This document shows positions 7,832 through 17,623 of a DNA stretch of 64,000 nt, in pieces; positions within the stretch are counted from its first letter, which is position 1, and each line of letters begins with the position of its first letter. The stretch is from Streptomyces sp. NBC_01314. GTDB taxonomy: Bacteria; Actinomycetota; Actinomycetes; Streptomycetales; Streptomycetaceae. The notes under the pieces are model-generated. The model did no database searches. It was not told the DNA's origin and saw nothing but the letters and a program-made list of their open reading frames with translations. Where the stretch lies: assembly GCF_041435215.1 (NCBI RefSeq), contig NZ_CP108394.1, positions 7,626,001 to 7,690,000 on the forward strand. The letters are read 5' to 3'. The translations under genes were made by a program, and so were the position numbers.

Positions 7832-10242
7832 AGGCCCGGGTCGCCGGTTGCGCCGGACGGGTGTGGGGTGTCCGTGACGGGTCGCGCCGATCCCCGCGCC
7901 CCTTCGGGCGCGGCTGATGTCAGCCTCAGCAACAGGACCGACGGGGCTTCGGGCATTCCCACGCGGAGTTCCGTTCCGTCCCAGTCGGCCGTGCCCGTCG
8001 TCGTGCTCGGGTGCAGGACCTCCACCTGTATGCCGGCCGCGTGCCCTCCGTTCCCGTTCGCCAAGTGCGGGACAGCGAAAGCCCGTTCAGTGGCTCCGCC
8101 CCGGCGCCACACCGTCACGTACACCGGGGCCGTGCCCGCTACCGGTGGCCTCAGCCCCAGCGCGATCCAGTCGTCCGTCCAGCCGGGCAGGCCCAGGGGC
8201 CAGAAGGGCAGGGCGGTGCGCAGGTCGGCCCGGATGGACTTGTGGGCAGCCAATGCGTCGCGCACCAGCCCGAGTTGATGTGCCGTCATCCTGTCCAGGT
8301 GTCCGGAGAGATGGATGCGGCCGAGGAGCGCGGAGCCGAGGGTGAAGGCGATCTCCGCGTCCGTGTACGACGGTTGGGGGTAGGCCCAGACGGCGCCCTG
8401 TTCCGGGGGTACGGCGGTGGGGGCGGAGGCGGCGATGGGCGGGTAGCGCAGGGGGTCCTGCTGGTCGGAGGTGGACTGGAGCTGGGCCACGGCCAGGGAG
8501 GCGCCGTCCATACGCATGCCGCCGGACGCGCAGTTCTCGACGACGAGACCGGGGTGGCGGTCCAGGACCGAGGACAGCCAGGACAACCAGGCCCGGGAGT
8601 GGGCGAGATGGGCCGGAGCCGTGGTGGTGATGTTGTAGTCGAGTTTCAGGTAGCCGACGCCCCACTCGCCGACGATGCGGTCGACCGTCCCGTCGAGGTG
8701 GGCGCGGGCCGCCGGGTGGGTCAGGTCCAGCTGGTGGCGCCCCTGCTCGGTCACCCGGGAGCCGTCGTCGTGACGGAGGAAGGCCTCGGCGGGCAGCTCC
8801 TCGGCGAGGTGACTACGGACCCCGATGACCTCCGGCTCCAGCCACAGCCCCGGCACCATCCCGCGCTGCCGGATCCGGTCGAGCACGACCCGGATGCCCG
8901 CACCCGAACCGCCGCCACCGCCTGGACCGTCACCGGGAAAACGCCGCGCCGACGGCAGCCAGGCTCCGACACTGTCCCACCAGCCCCCGGGCGAGTCGGC
9001 GTTCTCCGCACAGACGTTCTCCGCACGGACGTTCTCCGCACCGACATTGTCCCTGCCCTCCCCGCTCCCCGCACTCTCGCCGCCCGCCCCGCTCTCGCCG
9101 CCGCCCCCGTCGTCGTACCACCCCGCGTCCACGCAGAAGTACTCCGCGCCGACCTCCGACGCCGCGTCGATCAGCGGCAGCAGCTTCTCGGTGGTCGGGT
9201 CACCCATCAGGGTGTTCATGTAGTCGTTGTAGATCACCGGCAGCCGGGTGTGGTCCGGGTGGGGGCGGCGTACGGCGCGGCGGTAGGAGGTCAGGGCGGC
9301 CAGGGCGCCGTCGAAGCAGGCGCCGAGGGCGAGGGCGGCCCACTCGGTCGTGAACTCGGCTCCCGGCTCCAGGACCGCACGCCACTGGTGCTCGTCGTGG
9401 GTCGGTCCGCCGAGCGCGAGGTACGTCTGGCCCGCCGACTCGCCGGCCTCCCAGACCCAGCTGGACGCGGACTCGATCTGCCACAGCCAGCTGCGCGCGT
9501 CCGTACGGTGCTGGAGCGCGCCCATCGCGAGATGCCCGTCCGTGGGCCAACTGCCGCGTCCCGCCAGGCGTGCCGCCGCGTGGCCGGTACCGCCGTGCAC
9601 CTCGTGGTTGATGTCGGGCACGGAGTCCCGCAGCGGCTCGGCGTACCAACGGCACTCAGCGAGCCAGTCGTTGCGCGCCCGGAAGACGGACAGCTCGTCG
9701 GGGGAGGGGAGCCCCCCGAGGAGCAGACTGCCGACGGAGCGCACGGTGACCGTCTCGGTGCCGTCGTTGCGCAGCCGGACCCGGGAGCGCAGCACGGGGA
9801 TGCCGTCCGGTGAGGCGTACTCGACGAACGCGGTCAACCCGCTGGCCGGGTCGTGCAGTTCGAAGGTCAGCCGATGCCAGCCCTCACTGTCGGCGGGGCC
9901 GGCCGCCGAGCCGGAGGCGGAGTCGGCCGCAGGGCAGGGGGTGGCGCCGTACGTGGAGTGGTGCGCCCGGTATCTCAGGCGGCCGCCGATCGCCGTGCCC
10001 GTGAAGCGGGGTCTCGCCCAGCCGGTGCCGTCGCCGAGCAGGACCAGGTCGACCAGGGGCAGCGCGGGGTCGGTCTTGGCCTCCTCGGGGCCCGGTTCGG
10101 GTTCGCCGGGATGGCGGACGCGCAGCAGCCGGGGCGTGTCGCCGCTCAGGTCGAAGTCGGCGGTCAGCGCGGAGTGGCCCCAGCGGTACGAGAGGCTCCA
10201 CGGAAACGAGTCGGTCCATTCGTGACTGTCGTGCTGCGGCAT
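7828..10242 (-). CDS. Alpha-galactosidase, glycoside hydrolase family 36
   Basis: An 804-residue GH36 enzyme hydrolysing terminal alpha-galactosides such as raffinose or melibiose; no signal peptide, so probably cytosolic. An N-terminal beta domain precedes the catalytic barrel with VGAEYFCVDAGWYDDG, the nucleophile segment YLKLDYN and the acid/base segment ENCASGGMRMD. I start at ATG 10242 (MPQHDSHEW), preceded by GGGGGGA; the open frame continues upstream without coding character. A Gly/Ser/Glu/Asn-rich insert (~45 residues, DNA about 8985-9110) with GAENVRAENVCAEN repeats interrupts the barrel right after the DAGW motif, apparently in a surface loop. No dedicated sugar transporter or regulator is adjacent. 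Confidence 0.88.
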   Translation of the reverse strand: MPQHDSHEWTDSFPWSLSYRWGHSALTADFDLSGDTPRLLRVRHPGEPEPGPEEAKTDPALPLVDLVLLGDGTGWARPRFTGTAIGGRLRYRAHHSTYGATPCPAADSASGSAAGPADSEGWHRLTFELHDPASGLTAFVEYASPDGIPVLRSRVRLRNDGTETVTVRSVGSLLLGGLPSPDELSVFRARNDWLAECRWYAEPLRDSVPDINHEVHGGTGHAAARLAGRGSWPTDGHLAMGALQHRTDARSWLWQIESASSWVWEAGESAGQTYLALGGPTHDEHQWRAVLEPGAEFTTEWAALALGACFDGALAALTSYRRAVRRPHPDHTRLPVIYNDYMNTLMGDPTTEKLLPLIDAASEVGAEYFCVDAGWYDDGGGGESGAGGESAGSGEGRDNVGAENVRAENVCAENADSPGGWWDSVGAWLPSARRFPGDGPGGGGGSGAGIRVVLDRIRQRGMVPGLWLEPEVIGVRSHLAEELPAEAFLRHDDGSRVTEQGRHQLDLTHPAARAHLDGTVDRIVGEWGVGYLKLDYNITTTAPAHLAHSRAWLSWLSSVLDRHPGLVVENCASGGMRMDGASLAVAQLQSTSDQQDPLRYPPIAASAPTAVPPEQGAVWAYPQPSYTDAEIAFTLGSALLGRIHLSGHLDRMTAHQLGLVRDALAAHKSIRADLRTALPFWPLGLPGWTDDWIALGLRPPVAGTAPVYVTVWRRGGATERAFAVPHLANGNGGHAAGIQVEVLHPSTTTGTADWDGTELRVGMPEAPSVLLLRLTSAAPEGARGSARPVTDTPHPSGATGDPGL
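8992..9050 (-). repeat. 15-bp tandem repeats inside the alpha-galactosidase gene
   Basis: About three and a half copies of a 15-base unit (GTTCTCCGCACNGAC on the plus strand) encode AENV-type repeats. Being a multiple of three, it keeps frame. It appears to be a recent expansion in a loop rather than part of the family fold. Confidence 0.75.
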
Positions 10243-10477
10243 GCGATCCCCCCGGGTCGGCTGTACTCCCAAGTGTTCACGGCGAGCTGTGCGTCCGCTG
10301 TCCTCATCCTCTGCGAAGCATCGGGATAACCACACAAGATCTACGTACAAGAAAGCGTGAATGTTCAAGCAGGCCAGGTATTGATGCTGTTCACGACAGG
10401 CCACCAACACCACCAACACCAGCCGCAACACCCCGCACCACCCGTACCACCAGAGCCATGAGCACGAGGAGCCCCAC

Positions 10478-10975
10478 ATGAACGCCGTCGCCCCGAACGC
10501 GACCGCCCCGGATGCGATCGCCCTGAACGCGACCGTCCTGAAGAACGCCCGCCCCGAAGTCGAGGCGTGGCTCGGCGAGTTCGTGGAGCGGAACGGCGGC
10601 TTCGTCGGCTCCGTCCACCTCTCCGAGGCCGCCGAGGTGGGCGAGATCGTCCTCGTCGCCTCGTACAACCTGCCGGTCCCGGTGCGCAACGGCACCGCCG
10701 TCATCCCGATCGGCAAGGGCATGGCCGGGACGGCCGCGCAGCGCCGGGCGCCCGTCGCCATCTCCGACTTCCAGACCGACACGACCGGCGTCGCCGTTCG
10801 CGCGGGCCGCGCCGCCGGCGCCACGGGCTCCCTCACCCTCCCCGTCTTCGACCCGACGGACGGCACCCGCCTCCTCGCCGTCGTCGGCCTGGGCTTCACG
10901 GGACGACGGGACTTCACGACGGAGGAGACGACGAAGTACGCCGAGGACGCGACAACCGTACTGACGGTCCTCTGA
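10478..10975 (+). CDS. GAF domain-containing protein
   Basis: A stand-alone GAF-like small-molecule-binding domain of 165 residues. Visible core: GSVHLSEAAEVGEIVLVASYNLP, VIPIGKGMAGTAAQRRAPVAISDFQTD and a C-terminal helix. GAGGAG sits eight bases before ATG 10478. No effector domain is attached, so it may act as a sensor or binding subunit. It lies alone, divergent from the alpha-galactosidase and convergent with nasA. Confidence 0.75.
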   Translation: MNAVAPNATAPDAIALNATVLKNARPEVEAWLGEFVERNGGFVGSVHLSEAAEVGEIVLVASYNLPVPVRNGTAVIPIGKGMAGTAAQRRAPVAISDFQTDTTGVAVRAGRAAGATGSLTLPVFDPTDGTRLLAVVGLGFTGRRDFTTEETTKYAEDATTVLTVL

Positions 10976-11071
10976 ACAGCTACTGACCGTCCCCCTGAGA
11001 CAGCCACCAAAGGGGCCCCGTTGAGCTGCCCCGACGGTCGCCCTGAAGCATCGCTCAGACCGACCGGCTGT

Positions 11072-13234
11072 CTACTTCCCCGCCACCTCCACCCGTACCG
11101 CGCACGTCTTGAACTCCGGCATGCGGGAGGTGGGGTCGAGGGCGGGGTTCGTGAGGGTGTTGGCGCGGCCCTCGCCGGACCAGTGGAACGGCATGAAGAC
11201 CGTGTCGGGGCGGATGGCGGTCGTGATGCGGGCCGGGGCCACGGCGCGGCCCCGGCGGGAGACCACGGCCAACGGGTCGCCCTCCGCCGCGCCGAGCCGC
11301 TCGGCCAGCCGGGGGTGCAGTTCGACGAAGGGTCCGGGCGCGGCGGCGTTCAGTTCGTCGACCCGCCGGGTCTGGGCGCCCGACTGGTACTGGGCGACGA
11401 CGCGCCCGGTGGTGAGCAGTACCGGGTACTCGGCGTCCGGCTCCTCGGCCGCCGCCCGGTGCGACACGGGAACGAACCGGGCCCGGCCGTCCTCCGTGGC
11501 GAACCGGTCGAGGAAGAGGCGCGGGGTACCGGGGTGCACGTCGGTGGCAGGGACGGGACGCACGTCCGTCGACGGTGTGGTGGCCGGGACGGGACGCACG
11601 TCCGTGGCCGGTGTGGTGGCCGGGGCGGGGCAGGGCCAGAACACCCCGTTCTCCTCCGCCAGCCGCCGGTAGGTGATCCCGGAGTAGTCGGCGAGCCCAC
11701 CCGCACTGGCCCGGCGCAGCTCCTCGAAGACCTCCTCGGGGTCGGTCGCGAAGCCCTTCTCGACGCCCAGCCGGTCGGCCAGCTCGTGCATGACCTCCAG
11801 GTCGCTGCGGATGCCGTCGGGAGGGGTGATCGCCTGCCGCCGCAGCAGCACCCGGCCCTCCAGGTTGGTTGTCGTGCCGGTCTCCTCCGCCCACTGCGTC
11901 ACCGGCAGGACGACGTCCGCGAGCTCCGCCGTCTCCGACAGCACGACATCGCACACCGCGAGGAAGTCCAGCGACTTGATCCGGCCCTCGATGTGCGCGG
12001 CACGCGGCGCCGACACCACCGGGTTGGAGCCCATCAGCAGCAGCGACTTGATGTCGCCGCCGAGCGCGTCCAGCAGCTCGTACGCGCTGCGACCGGGCCC
12101 GGGCAGGCTGTCCGGGTCCACGCCCCAGACCTCGGCGACGTGGCGCCGGGCCTCGGGGTCGACGAGCTTGCGGTAGCCGGGCAACTGGTCGGCCTTCTGG
12201 CCGTGTTCGCGCCCGCCCTGCCCGTTGCCCTGCCCGGTGAGGCAGCCGTACCCGGACAGCGGCCGGCCGGCCCGGCCCGTCGCCAGCGTGAGGTTGATCC
12301 ACGCGCCGACGGTGTCCGTGCCCTTGGACTGCTGCTCGGGCCCGCGTGCGGTGAGCACCATCGCGTGCTCCGGCTCGCAGAACAGCCGTACCGCCTCGCG
12401 GAGTTCGGGAACGGACACCCCCGTGATCCGTTCCACGTACTCCGGCCAGTGCGCCATGGCCGCCGCACGGGTCTCCTCCCACCCGCTCGTCCGCTCGCGG
12501 ATGTACTCCTCGTCCGTCCGTCCCTCGGCCACGATCAGATGCAGCAGGCCGAGCGCCAGGGCGAGATCGGTGCCGGGGCGCGGGGACAGATGCAGGTCGG
12601 CCTGTTCGGCGGTCCGGGTGCGGCGCGGATCGATGACGATCAGCTTGCCGCCGTTGTCCTTGAGTTCGGTGAGATAGCGGAGCGCCGGCGGCATGGTCTC
12701 CGCGAGGTTGGAGCCGACGAGAACGACACACCCGGTCTTCGGGATGTCCTCCAGCGGGAACGGCAGTCCCCGGTCGAGCCCGAAGGCCTTCATCCCGGCG
12801 GCCGCCGCCGAGGACATGCAGAAGCGGCCGTTGTAGTCGATCTGGGAGGTGCCGAGCACCACCCGCGCGAACTTGCCGAGCGCGTATGCCTTCTCGTTCG
12901 TGAGCCCGCCGCCGCCGAACACGCCGCACGCGTCCGGACCATGTTCCGTACGCGTGCGGGTGAGCCCCTCGGCGATCCGGTCGAGTGCCTCGTCCCAGGA
13001 GGCGGGTTCCAGGACGCCCGCCCTTCTGACCAAGGGACTGGTCAGCCTGACCCGGGACGAGAGCACCGCCGGCGCCGTACGGCCCTTGCCGCACAGCGCT
13101 CCCCGGTTCACCGGGAAATCCGCGCGCTCAGTCACCACTACGACACCGTCGGACCCGTCCGCACCGGGCGTCAGGTTCATTCCGCACTGCAGGGCGCAGT
13201 ACGGGCAGTGGGTGGGCGTCGCGGAGTTCTGCAT
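11072..13234 (-). CDS. nasA: Assimilatory nitrate reductase catalytic subunit
   Basis: 720-residue molybdopterin oxidoreductase reducing nitrate to nitrite in the cytosol for nitrogen assimilation. The N-terminal 4Fe-4S site is C10-x2-C13-x3-C17 plus C48 (GALCGKG), with RLTSPLVRR and the bis-MGD domains following (GGGLTNEKAYALGKF; NGGKLIVIDPRRT; GTTTNLEGRV). The C-terminal MGD-binding domain has LLTTGRVVAQYQSGAQTRR, the assimilatory NasA signature. An unusual Pro/Thr/Val insert (repeats of VRPVPATTP, DNA ~11536-11640) lies before that domain. No C-terminal reductase domain is fused, so an external electron donor is needed. The nearby sirohydrochlorin chelatase supports a nitrate/nitrite-assimilation role. 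Confidence 0.9.
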   Translation of the reverse strand: MQNSATPTHCPYCALQCGMNLTPGADGSDGVVVVTERADFPVNRGALCGKGRTAPAVLSSRVRLTSPLVRRAGVLEPASWDEALDRIAEGLTRTRTEHGPDACGVFGGGGLTNEKAYALGKFARVVLGTSQIDYNGRFCMSSAAAAGMKAFGLDRGLPFPLEDIPKTGCVVLVGSNLAETMPPALRYLTELKDNGGKLIVIDPRRTRTAEQADLHLSPRPGTDLALALGLLHLIVAEGRTDEEYIRERTSGWEETRAAAMAHWPEYVERITGVSVPELREAVRLFCEPEHAMVLTARGPEQQSKGTDTVGAWINLTLATGRAGRPLSGYGCLTGQGNGQGGREHGQKADQLPGYRKLVDPEARRHVAEVWGVDPDSLPGPGRSAYELLDALGGDIKSLLLMGSNPVVSAPRAAHIEGRIKSLDFLAVCDVVLSETAELADVVLPVTQWAEETGTTTNLEGRVLLRRQAITPPDGIRSDLEVMHELADRLGVEKGFATDPEEVFEELRRASAGGLADYSGITYRRLAEENGVFWPCPAPATTPATDVRPVPATTPSTDVRPVPATDVHPGTPRLFLDRFATEDGRARFVPVSHRAAAEEPDAEYPVLLTTGRVVAQYQSGAQTRRVDELNAAAPGPFVELHPRLAERLGAAEGDPLAVVSRRGRAVAPARITTAIRPDTVFMPFHWSGEGRANTLTNPALDPTSRMPEFKTCAVRVEVAGK
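11536..11625 (-). repeat. Tandem repeat insert in nasA
   Basis: A ~45-base unit containing GGGACGGGACGCACGTCCGT occurs about twice with a partial third copy, encoding VRPVPATTP-type repeats between the MGD domains. In-frame and probably a flexible linker. Confidence 0.7.
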
Positions 13235-13581
13235 ACCGTTCAGCGTGCGTCGGCCGTGTTACGCGCCGGGACGCTCCCCGTTACGCGACCGGCACGGGGA
13301 CCTCCCGGCGCGCCCGGACCCGGCGTGAGGACCCGGCGTGAGGAGCCGGTGCCGGGGCCGCGGAGCGAGGGCCCGGGGCCGCCGTGAACGCAGGGTGCGT
13401 CGATGTACCAGTTCTGTCACCGTAGGCGGCCGTTCAAGCGCTTACCGCCGACCTGTTCGGCCCTTGCGTGTTAAGAACTACGGGCGCCACAGACAACGGG
13501 GGTCGTGCCGTGAGCCCCGCGTGGCGTACGTCCTGTCACGTGGCCCGTGCGAGGGCCGTAGGGGGAAGAGGAACCATCACC
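13235..13581. other. Intergenic region between nasA and a secreted-protein gene
   Basis: About 350 bases separate these divergent genes and should hold both promoters. I see no confident -10/-35 pair or operator. Confidence 0.4.
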
Positions 13582-14109
13582 GTGAACCGTATGCGCACCA
13601 CCGTCGCCGTCCTGGGGGCCGCCGGAGCTCTCACCGCCACCCAGCTGGGTTTCGCCGGCGCCGCGTCCGCCGCGTCCGTCGAGAAGCAGGCCGGTGTCGA
13701 GACGCAGGTTGCCGCGAGCTGCCCGATCAAGATCACTTATCTGAAGAAGTTCTATGTGGACAACAACAACTGGGTGACCAACGGCGGTCTCCGGTTCGGT
13801 CTCACGAACTCCAGCAAGAAGGTGACCTTCAAGGACGTCAGCCTCAAGGTGACCAACACCAAGAGCCTCCGCTTCGGCAAGGCGACGGTGACGACCAAGG
13901 GCGCCAAGATCACCCAGAAGACGAACCAGATCGTCAAGGTCGCCGCCAAGACCCTGAAGCCCGGCAAGAGCGCCGCCTTCAAGGTCTCCACCCGCATGCT
14001 GCGCACCGACCTCTACGAGGTGAAGTTCGCCGTCTACGGCAAGACCACGGACGGCAAGAAGTGGGGCTGCGCCGTGGACCAGGGGACCTGGGGCACCGTC
14101 CAGCACTGA
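13582..14109 (+). CDS. Secreted protein of unknown function
   Basis: 175 residues with a Sec-type signal peptide: Met/Arg-rich start, hydrophobic TVAVLGAAGALTATQLGFAG, probable cleavage after GAASA. The mature part is Lys/Thr/Val-rich, apparently all-beta, with two cysteines (AASCPIKITYLK and KKWGCAVDQG) that could pair. I start at GTG 13582 (AGAGGAA eight bases upstream); ATG 13591 is possible. I do not recognise a family. Confidence 0.7.
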   Translation: MNRMRTTVAVLGAAGALTATQLGFAGAASAASVEKQAGVETQVAASCPIKITYLKKFYVDNNNWVTNGGLRFGLTNSSKKVTFKDVSLKVTNTKSLRFGKATVTTKGAKITQKTNQIVKVAAKTLKPGKSAAFKVSTRMLRTDLYEVKFAVYGKTTDGKKWGCAVDQGTWGTVQH

Positions 14110-14142
14110 CCGCTCACGCCCCGACGGGCCGACGCGCTGCCC

Positions 14143-14222
14143 CGCTCAAGCGCTGACCTGCTCAAGCGCTGACCTGCTCAAGCGCTGACCCGCTGACCCG
14201 CTGACCCGCTAACCCGCTGACG
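14143..14222. repeat. Short tandem repeats between convergent genes
   Basis: Two to three copies of a 16-base unit (CGCTCAAGCGCTGACCTG and variants) grade into five copies of an 8-base unit (CGCTGACC), ending in the stop region of the SanA/YdcF-like gene. Slippage-type repeat of no evident function. Confidence 0.8.
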
Positions 14223-14985
14223 CGAGCGCCTTCGAGACCCCCGTTTCCTCAGGACCGAGGAAACGGGGGTCCGGCTCGAACAGCGCGTCCAGGGAGGCCT
14301 TGCCCGCCGCGAACAGCTCACGGGTGGCCCCGTAGTACCAGGTCCCGTCATGCCGGTCCTGCACCCCGACGCCGTACGAGTCGACGCCCGCCTCCTGGCA
14401 CAGCGCGACCGCCCGGCGTATGTGGAAGCCCTGACTGATGAGCACCGCGCGGTCCACGCCGAAGATCTTCTTGGCGCGGACGCAGGAGTCCCAGGTGTCG
14501 AACCCGGCGTAGTCACTGACTATGCGGTCGTCGGGCACGCCGTGCTCGGTCAGATAGCCACGCATCGCGTCCGGCTCGTCGTACTCCTCGCGGCTGTTGT
14601 CCCCGGTGACCAGCACCACCTTGATCCGGCCCGACCGGTACAGCTCGGCCGCCGCGTCCAGCCGGCGCGCGAGATACGGCGACGGCTCGCCCTGCCACAG
14701 CCCCGCGCCGAAGACCATCGCGACCTCGGAGCGCGGCACGTCGGCCGTGGTCCGCAGCCGGTCGCCGGCCGCCGTGAACATCCAGGTCGAGGGCAGCAGC
14801 GCCAGCGCGCACAGCACCATCACCGCCTGCACGGCCCGCCGCCGCCCCGCCCGCGTACGCGGCAGCCGAATCACCCGCCCGACACGCCTCACGGCGGCCC
14901 ACCCCCGTTCGTCGGACCCCATATGTGTCCGGGTTGTTTCCGACGGGCCCGACCGCGCCCGTCTTCCGACCAACGAAGACGTCAT
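14209..14985 (-). CDS. SanA/YdcF-like DUF218 membrane protein
   Basis: 258 residues. One membrane segment (AVQAVMVLCALALLPSTWMF) anchors a DUF218 domain with MVFGAGLWQGEPSPYLARRLDAAAEL, VVLVTGDNSREEYDEPDAM and VLISQGFHIRRAVAL. In E. coli, SanA and ElyC of this family affect the cell envelope. I prefer ATG 14985 because GGAG lies eight bases upstream of it. Its last codons contain a 15-bp perfect hairpin (see terminator entry). Confidence 0.8.
   Translation of the reverse strand: MTSSLVGRRARSGPSETTRTHMGSDERGWAAVRRVGRVIRLPRTRAGRRRAVQAVMVLCALALLPSTWMFTAAGDRLRTTADVPRSEVAMVFGAGLWQGEPSPYLARRLDAAAELYRSGRIKVVLVTGDNSREEYDEPDAMRGYLTEHGVPDDRIVSDYAGFDTWDSCVRAKKIFGVDRAVLISQGFHIRRAVALCQEAGVDSYGVGVQDRHDGTWYYGATRELFAAGKASLDALFEPDPRFLGPEETGVSKALASAG
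14236..14271. terminator. Strong hairpin within the last codons of the SanA/YdcF-like gene
   Basis: A perfect 15-bp stem (GACCCCCGTTTCCTC pairing with GAGGAAACGGGGGTC) around the loop AGGACC. It lies between two converging genes but inside the reading frame of the minus-strand one, about 25 bases before its stop. Without a T run it may terminate both strands as a GC hairpin or protect mRNA ends. Confidence 0.5.
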
Positions 14986-15150
14986 CCGCATCGCTCCGGT
15001 TCACCGCCCAGCGTGACAAGCTTCACTCGAACGAGTTGAAACACCAGGTCATGGAGGTTCACACACCCCCACGGCGCACGGTGAACCGCCGGAAAACACC
15101 CGTCACCACCGTGCAACGGGGAGGCAACCTCCCCACGGCACCATCGGTGC

Positions 15151-16014
15151 ATGACGGCGACGACGAGCAAGTCGAACGCGGACCTCGACAGTACGGCGCA
15201 CATCATGAACCTGATCAGTGACCAGCTGGCCTCGCAGCTCAGCCTCGTCTCCCGCGACGGAACCCGGCGCCCGACCCCGCCCGCTCTGGTCCTGGTGGCG
15301 CACGGCAGCCGTGACCCGCGCGCCCTGGCGACCGTACGCACCCTCATGGAGCGCGTCCGCGAGCAGCGCCCCGGCCTCTCCGTACACCTCGGCCACATCG
15401 AGCTGAACGAGCCCCTGCTCCCCGACACGCTCGCCGCCCTCGGCGGCCGGGAAGCGGTCCTCGTCCCCCTGCTCCTCAGCCGCGGCTACCACACCAAGCA
15501 GGACATCCCCGAGATGGCCGCGGCCGCCGAGGCCCGCACCCGCCTGGCCGCCCCCCTCGGCCCGCACCCCCTCCTCGTGGAGACCCTGCACACCCGCCTC
15601 GTCGAGGCCGGCTGGCGCACGCGGACGAACGACGTCACCCGCCGCACCAGTGCCGTCGTCCTCGCCGCCGCCGGCTCCCGCGACCCCGAGGCGGCCGAGG
15701 ACACCGGCCGCACGGCCCAGCTCCTCGCCGACCGCCTGGGCGTCCCGGTCATCCCCGCCTACGCCTCGGCCGCAGCCCCCACCGTCGCCGACGCCGTCCG
15801 TACCCTCACCGCCCTGGGCCGCACCCGCATAGCCGTGGCCTCCTACTTCACCGCCCCCGGCCGCTTCGCCAGGCAGTGCGCGGAGGCGGCCCCCTGGATC
15901 GCCGCGGCCCCCCTGGGCGCCCACCCGGCGATGGCGAGCCTGATCCTGCACCGCTACGACGAGTCCCTGACGACGCCCAGGACGACGGTGGAGCGAGCCC
16001 TGGCGTCGGCATAG
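15151..16014 (+). CDS. Sirohydrochlorin chelatase (CbiX/SirB family)
   Basis: 287 residues, two CbiX-like halves as in long-form chelatases inserting a metal into sirohydrochlorin. Half one: [17 protein letters not shown], with the active-site histidine, and [13 protein letters not shown] with the second histidine. Half two: [17 protein letters not shown] and [15 protein letters not shown]; its first motif has Ala-Ala-Gly instead of Ala-His-Gly, so that half is probably structural. Product would be siroheme, the cofactor of assimilatory nitrite and sulfite reductases, which fits nasA nearby. A ~35-residue N-terminal tail precedes the fold. Confidence 0.87.
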   Translation: MTATTSKSNADLDSTAHIMNLISDQLASQLSLVSRDGTRRPTPPALVLVAHGSRDPRALATVRTLMERVREQRPGLSVHLGHIELNEPLLPDTLAALGGREAVLVPLLLSRGYHTKQDIPEMAAAAEARTRLAAPLGPHPLLVETLHTRLVEAGWRTRTNDVTRRTSAVVLAAAGSRDPEAAEDTGRTAQLLADRLGVPVIPAYASAAAPTVADAVRTLTALGRTRIAVASYFTAPGRFARQCAEAAPWIAAAPLGAHPAMASLILHRYDESLTTPRTTVERALASA

Positions 16015-16041
16015 GGGAGCTGTGGAACTCCCGGCGAACAG

Positions 16042-16121
16042 GAGCGCCCCTCAAGGGGCGCGGGGCTGTATCGATATGCGGCTCCGCCGCGTGGGCGCGA
16101 CCAGCCACGAATGACCCGCAC
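16042..16121 (+). repeat. Short palindromic intergenic repeat, copy 1
   Basis: Contains GCGCCCCTCAAGGGGCGC (16044-16061, perfect hairpin) followed by CGGGGCT, CGGCTCCGCCGCGTGGGCGC and ACCAGCCACGA. Copies are found at about 18901 (opposite strand), 22515 and 26430 in this window, always between genes. Confidence 0.85.
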
Positions 16122-16190
16122 CCGCCGACGAACAGCACACGGCAGACGAGTAGGCGCCCATTTGTCACCACCTCCCCGTACTGTCGAATC

Positions 16191-17498
16191 ATGGAAGGCA
16201 CCGCACCCCCCAGCCACGACACCCCGGCAAGCTACGACCCGTCCTCCACGGAGCGCTACGCCCCCGAGCCCGACAAACGACCCGGCCGCACCGCCTTCCA
16301 ACGCGACCGCGCCCGCGTACTCCACTCCGCGTCCCTGCGTAGACTCGCCGGCAAGACCCAGGTCGTCACACCCGGCACACGCAACCTCGCCTGGGACTCC
16401 AGCCCCCGCACCCGCCTGACCCACTCCCTGGAGTGCGCCCAGGTCGGCCGCGAGCTGGGCGCCGCCCTCGGCTGCGACCCGGACCTCGTCGAGGCCGCCT
16501 GCCTCTCCCACGACCTCGGCCACCCCCCTTTCGGCCACAACGGCGAACAGGCACTGAACGAGTTCGCCGAGGACTGCGGCGGCTTCGAGGGCAACGCCCA
16601 GTCCCTGCGCCTGCTGACGAGGATCGAACCCAAACGCTTCGTACGGTCGGACACCACCGGCGAACTCGTCAGCGTCGGCCTCAACCTCACCCGCGCCGCC
16701 CTGGACGCCGCCACCAAGTACCCCTGGCCGCGCGGCGCCCACCCCACCGACCCGAAGTCCTCCAAGTTCGGCGTCTACGACGACGACCGCCCGGTCTTCG
16801 ACTGGGTCCGCAAGGACGCCCCCGGCACCAGCACGACCTTCGAGGCCCAGGTCATGGACTGGTCCGACGACGTGGCGTACTCCGTGCACGACGTCGAGGA
16901 CGGCCTCCACGCGGGCCACATCGACCCCAACTGCCTGCACGCGGAGCCCGAACGGCAGGCGGTGTTCGAGGTCGCGCGCGGCCGGTACGTGCCCGCCGAC
17001 ACCGACCCGGCCGAACTCGCCGAGGCCCTCGACCGCCTGCTCGACCAGGAGTGGTGGCCGCACGGCTACGACGGAACGGCCGTCGCCCAGGCCCGGTTGA
17101 AGGACGCCACCAGCCAGCTCATCGGCCGCTTCTGCCTCGCGGCCGAGGGCGCCACCCGGCAGACGTACGGCAGCGGTCCCCTCACCCGGTACGCCGCCGA
17201 ACTGGTCGTCCCGCGCGAGGCGCGCCTGGAGTGCGCGGTCCTCAAGGCCGTCGCCGACCGGTATGTGATGCAGCGGGCCGAACAGGAGCGGCTCCGCGCC
17301 GACCAGCGGATCGTCGTCGCCGAACTGGCGGAGGCGCTCACCGCCCGCGCGCCGGAGGGCCTCGAACCCCAGTTCCGTGCACTGTTCGCCACGGCCGTGG
17401 ACGACCGTGCCCGCAAGCGGGTGATCGTCGACCAGATCGCCTCGCTCACCGACCCCTCCGCCCGCACGTTGCACGCGAGACTGACGGGGCGCATGTGA
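16191..17498 (+). CDS. dgt: Deoxyguanosinetriphosphate triphosphohydrolase (dGTPase)
   Basis: 435-residue HD-domain phosphohydrolase splitting dNTPs (typically dGTP) to nucleoside and triphosphate. Metal-binding residues are visible: H78 in TRLTHSLE, H107-D108 in [15 protein letters not shown], and the distal aspartate in [17 protein letters not shown]. The N-terminal [20 protein letters not shown] is typical of the family. ATG 16191 chosen. In actinomycetes dgt commonly lies beside dnaG, as here with one flavoprotein gene between. Confidence 0.92.
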   Translation: MEGTAPPSHDTPASYDPSSTERYAPEPDKRPGRTAFQRDRARVLHSASLRRLAGKTQVVTPGTRNLAWDSSPRTRLTHSLECAQVGRELGAALGCDPDLVEAACLSHDLGHPPFGHNGEQALNEFAEDCGGFEGNAQSLRLLTRIEPKRFVRSDTTGELVSVGLNLTRAALDAATKYPWPRGAHPTDPKSSKFGVYDDDRPVFDWVRKDAPGTSTTFEAQVMDWSDDVAYSVHDVEDGLHAGHIDPNCLHAEPERQAVFEVARGRYVPADTDPAELAEALDRLLDQEWWPHGYDGTAVAQARLKDATSQLIGRFCLAAEGATRQTYGSGPLTRYAAELVVPREARLECAVLKAVADRYVMQRAEQERLRADQRIVVAELAEALTARAPEGLEPQFRALFATAVDDRARKRVIVDQIASLTDPSARTLHARLTGRM

Positions 17499-17623
17499 CA
17501 GGGATATGCGGGGATATGACTCACACGTGACCCTCCGTGGCCTGATCGGGTCACTACCTCTTCCCGCATCACGCTGTGTGCGGGACGCTCGCATGTGGAC
17601 GCACCCTTAAGAGGAGGCATCAA

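Noticed and set aside
10243..11010. Upstream extension of the alpha-galactosidase frame
   Set aside because: It overlaps the GAF gene on the other strand; the family start and ribosome binding site are at 10242.
14143..14222. CRISPR array
   Set aside because: Units are 8-16 bases and directly adjacent with no spacers.
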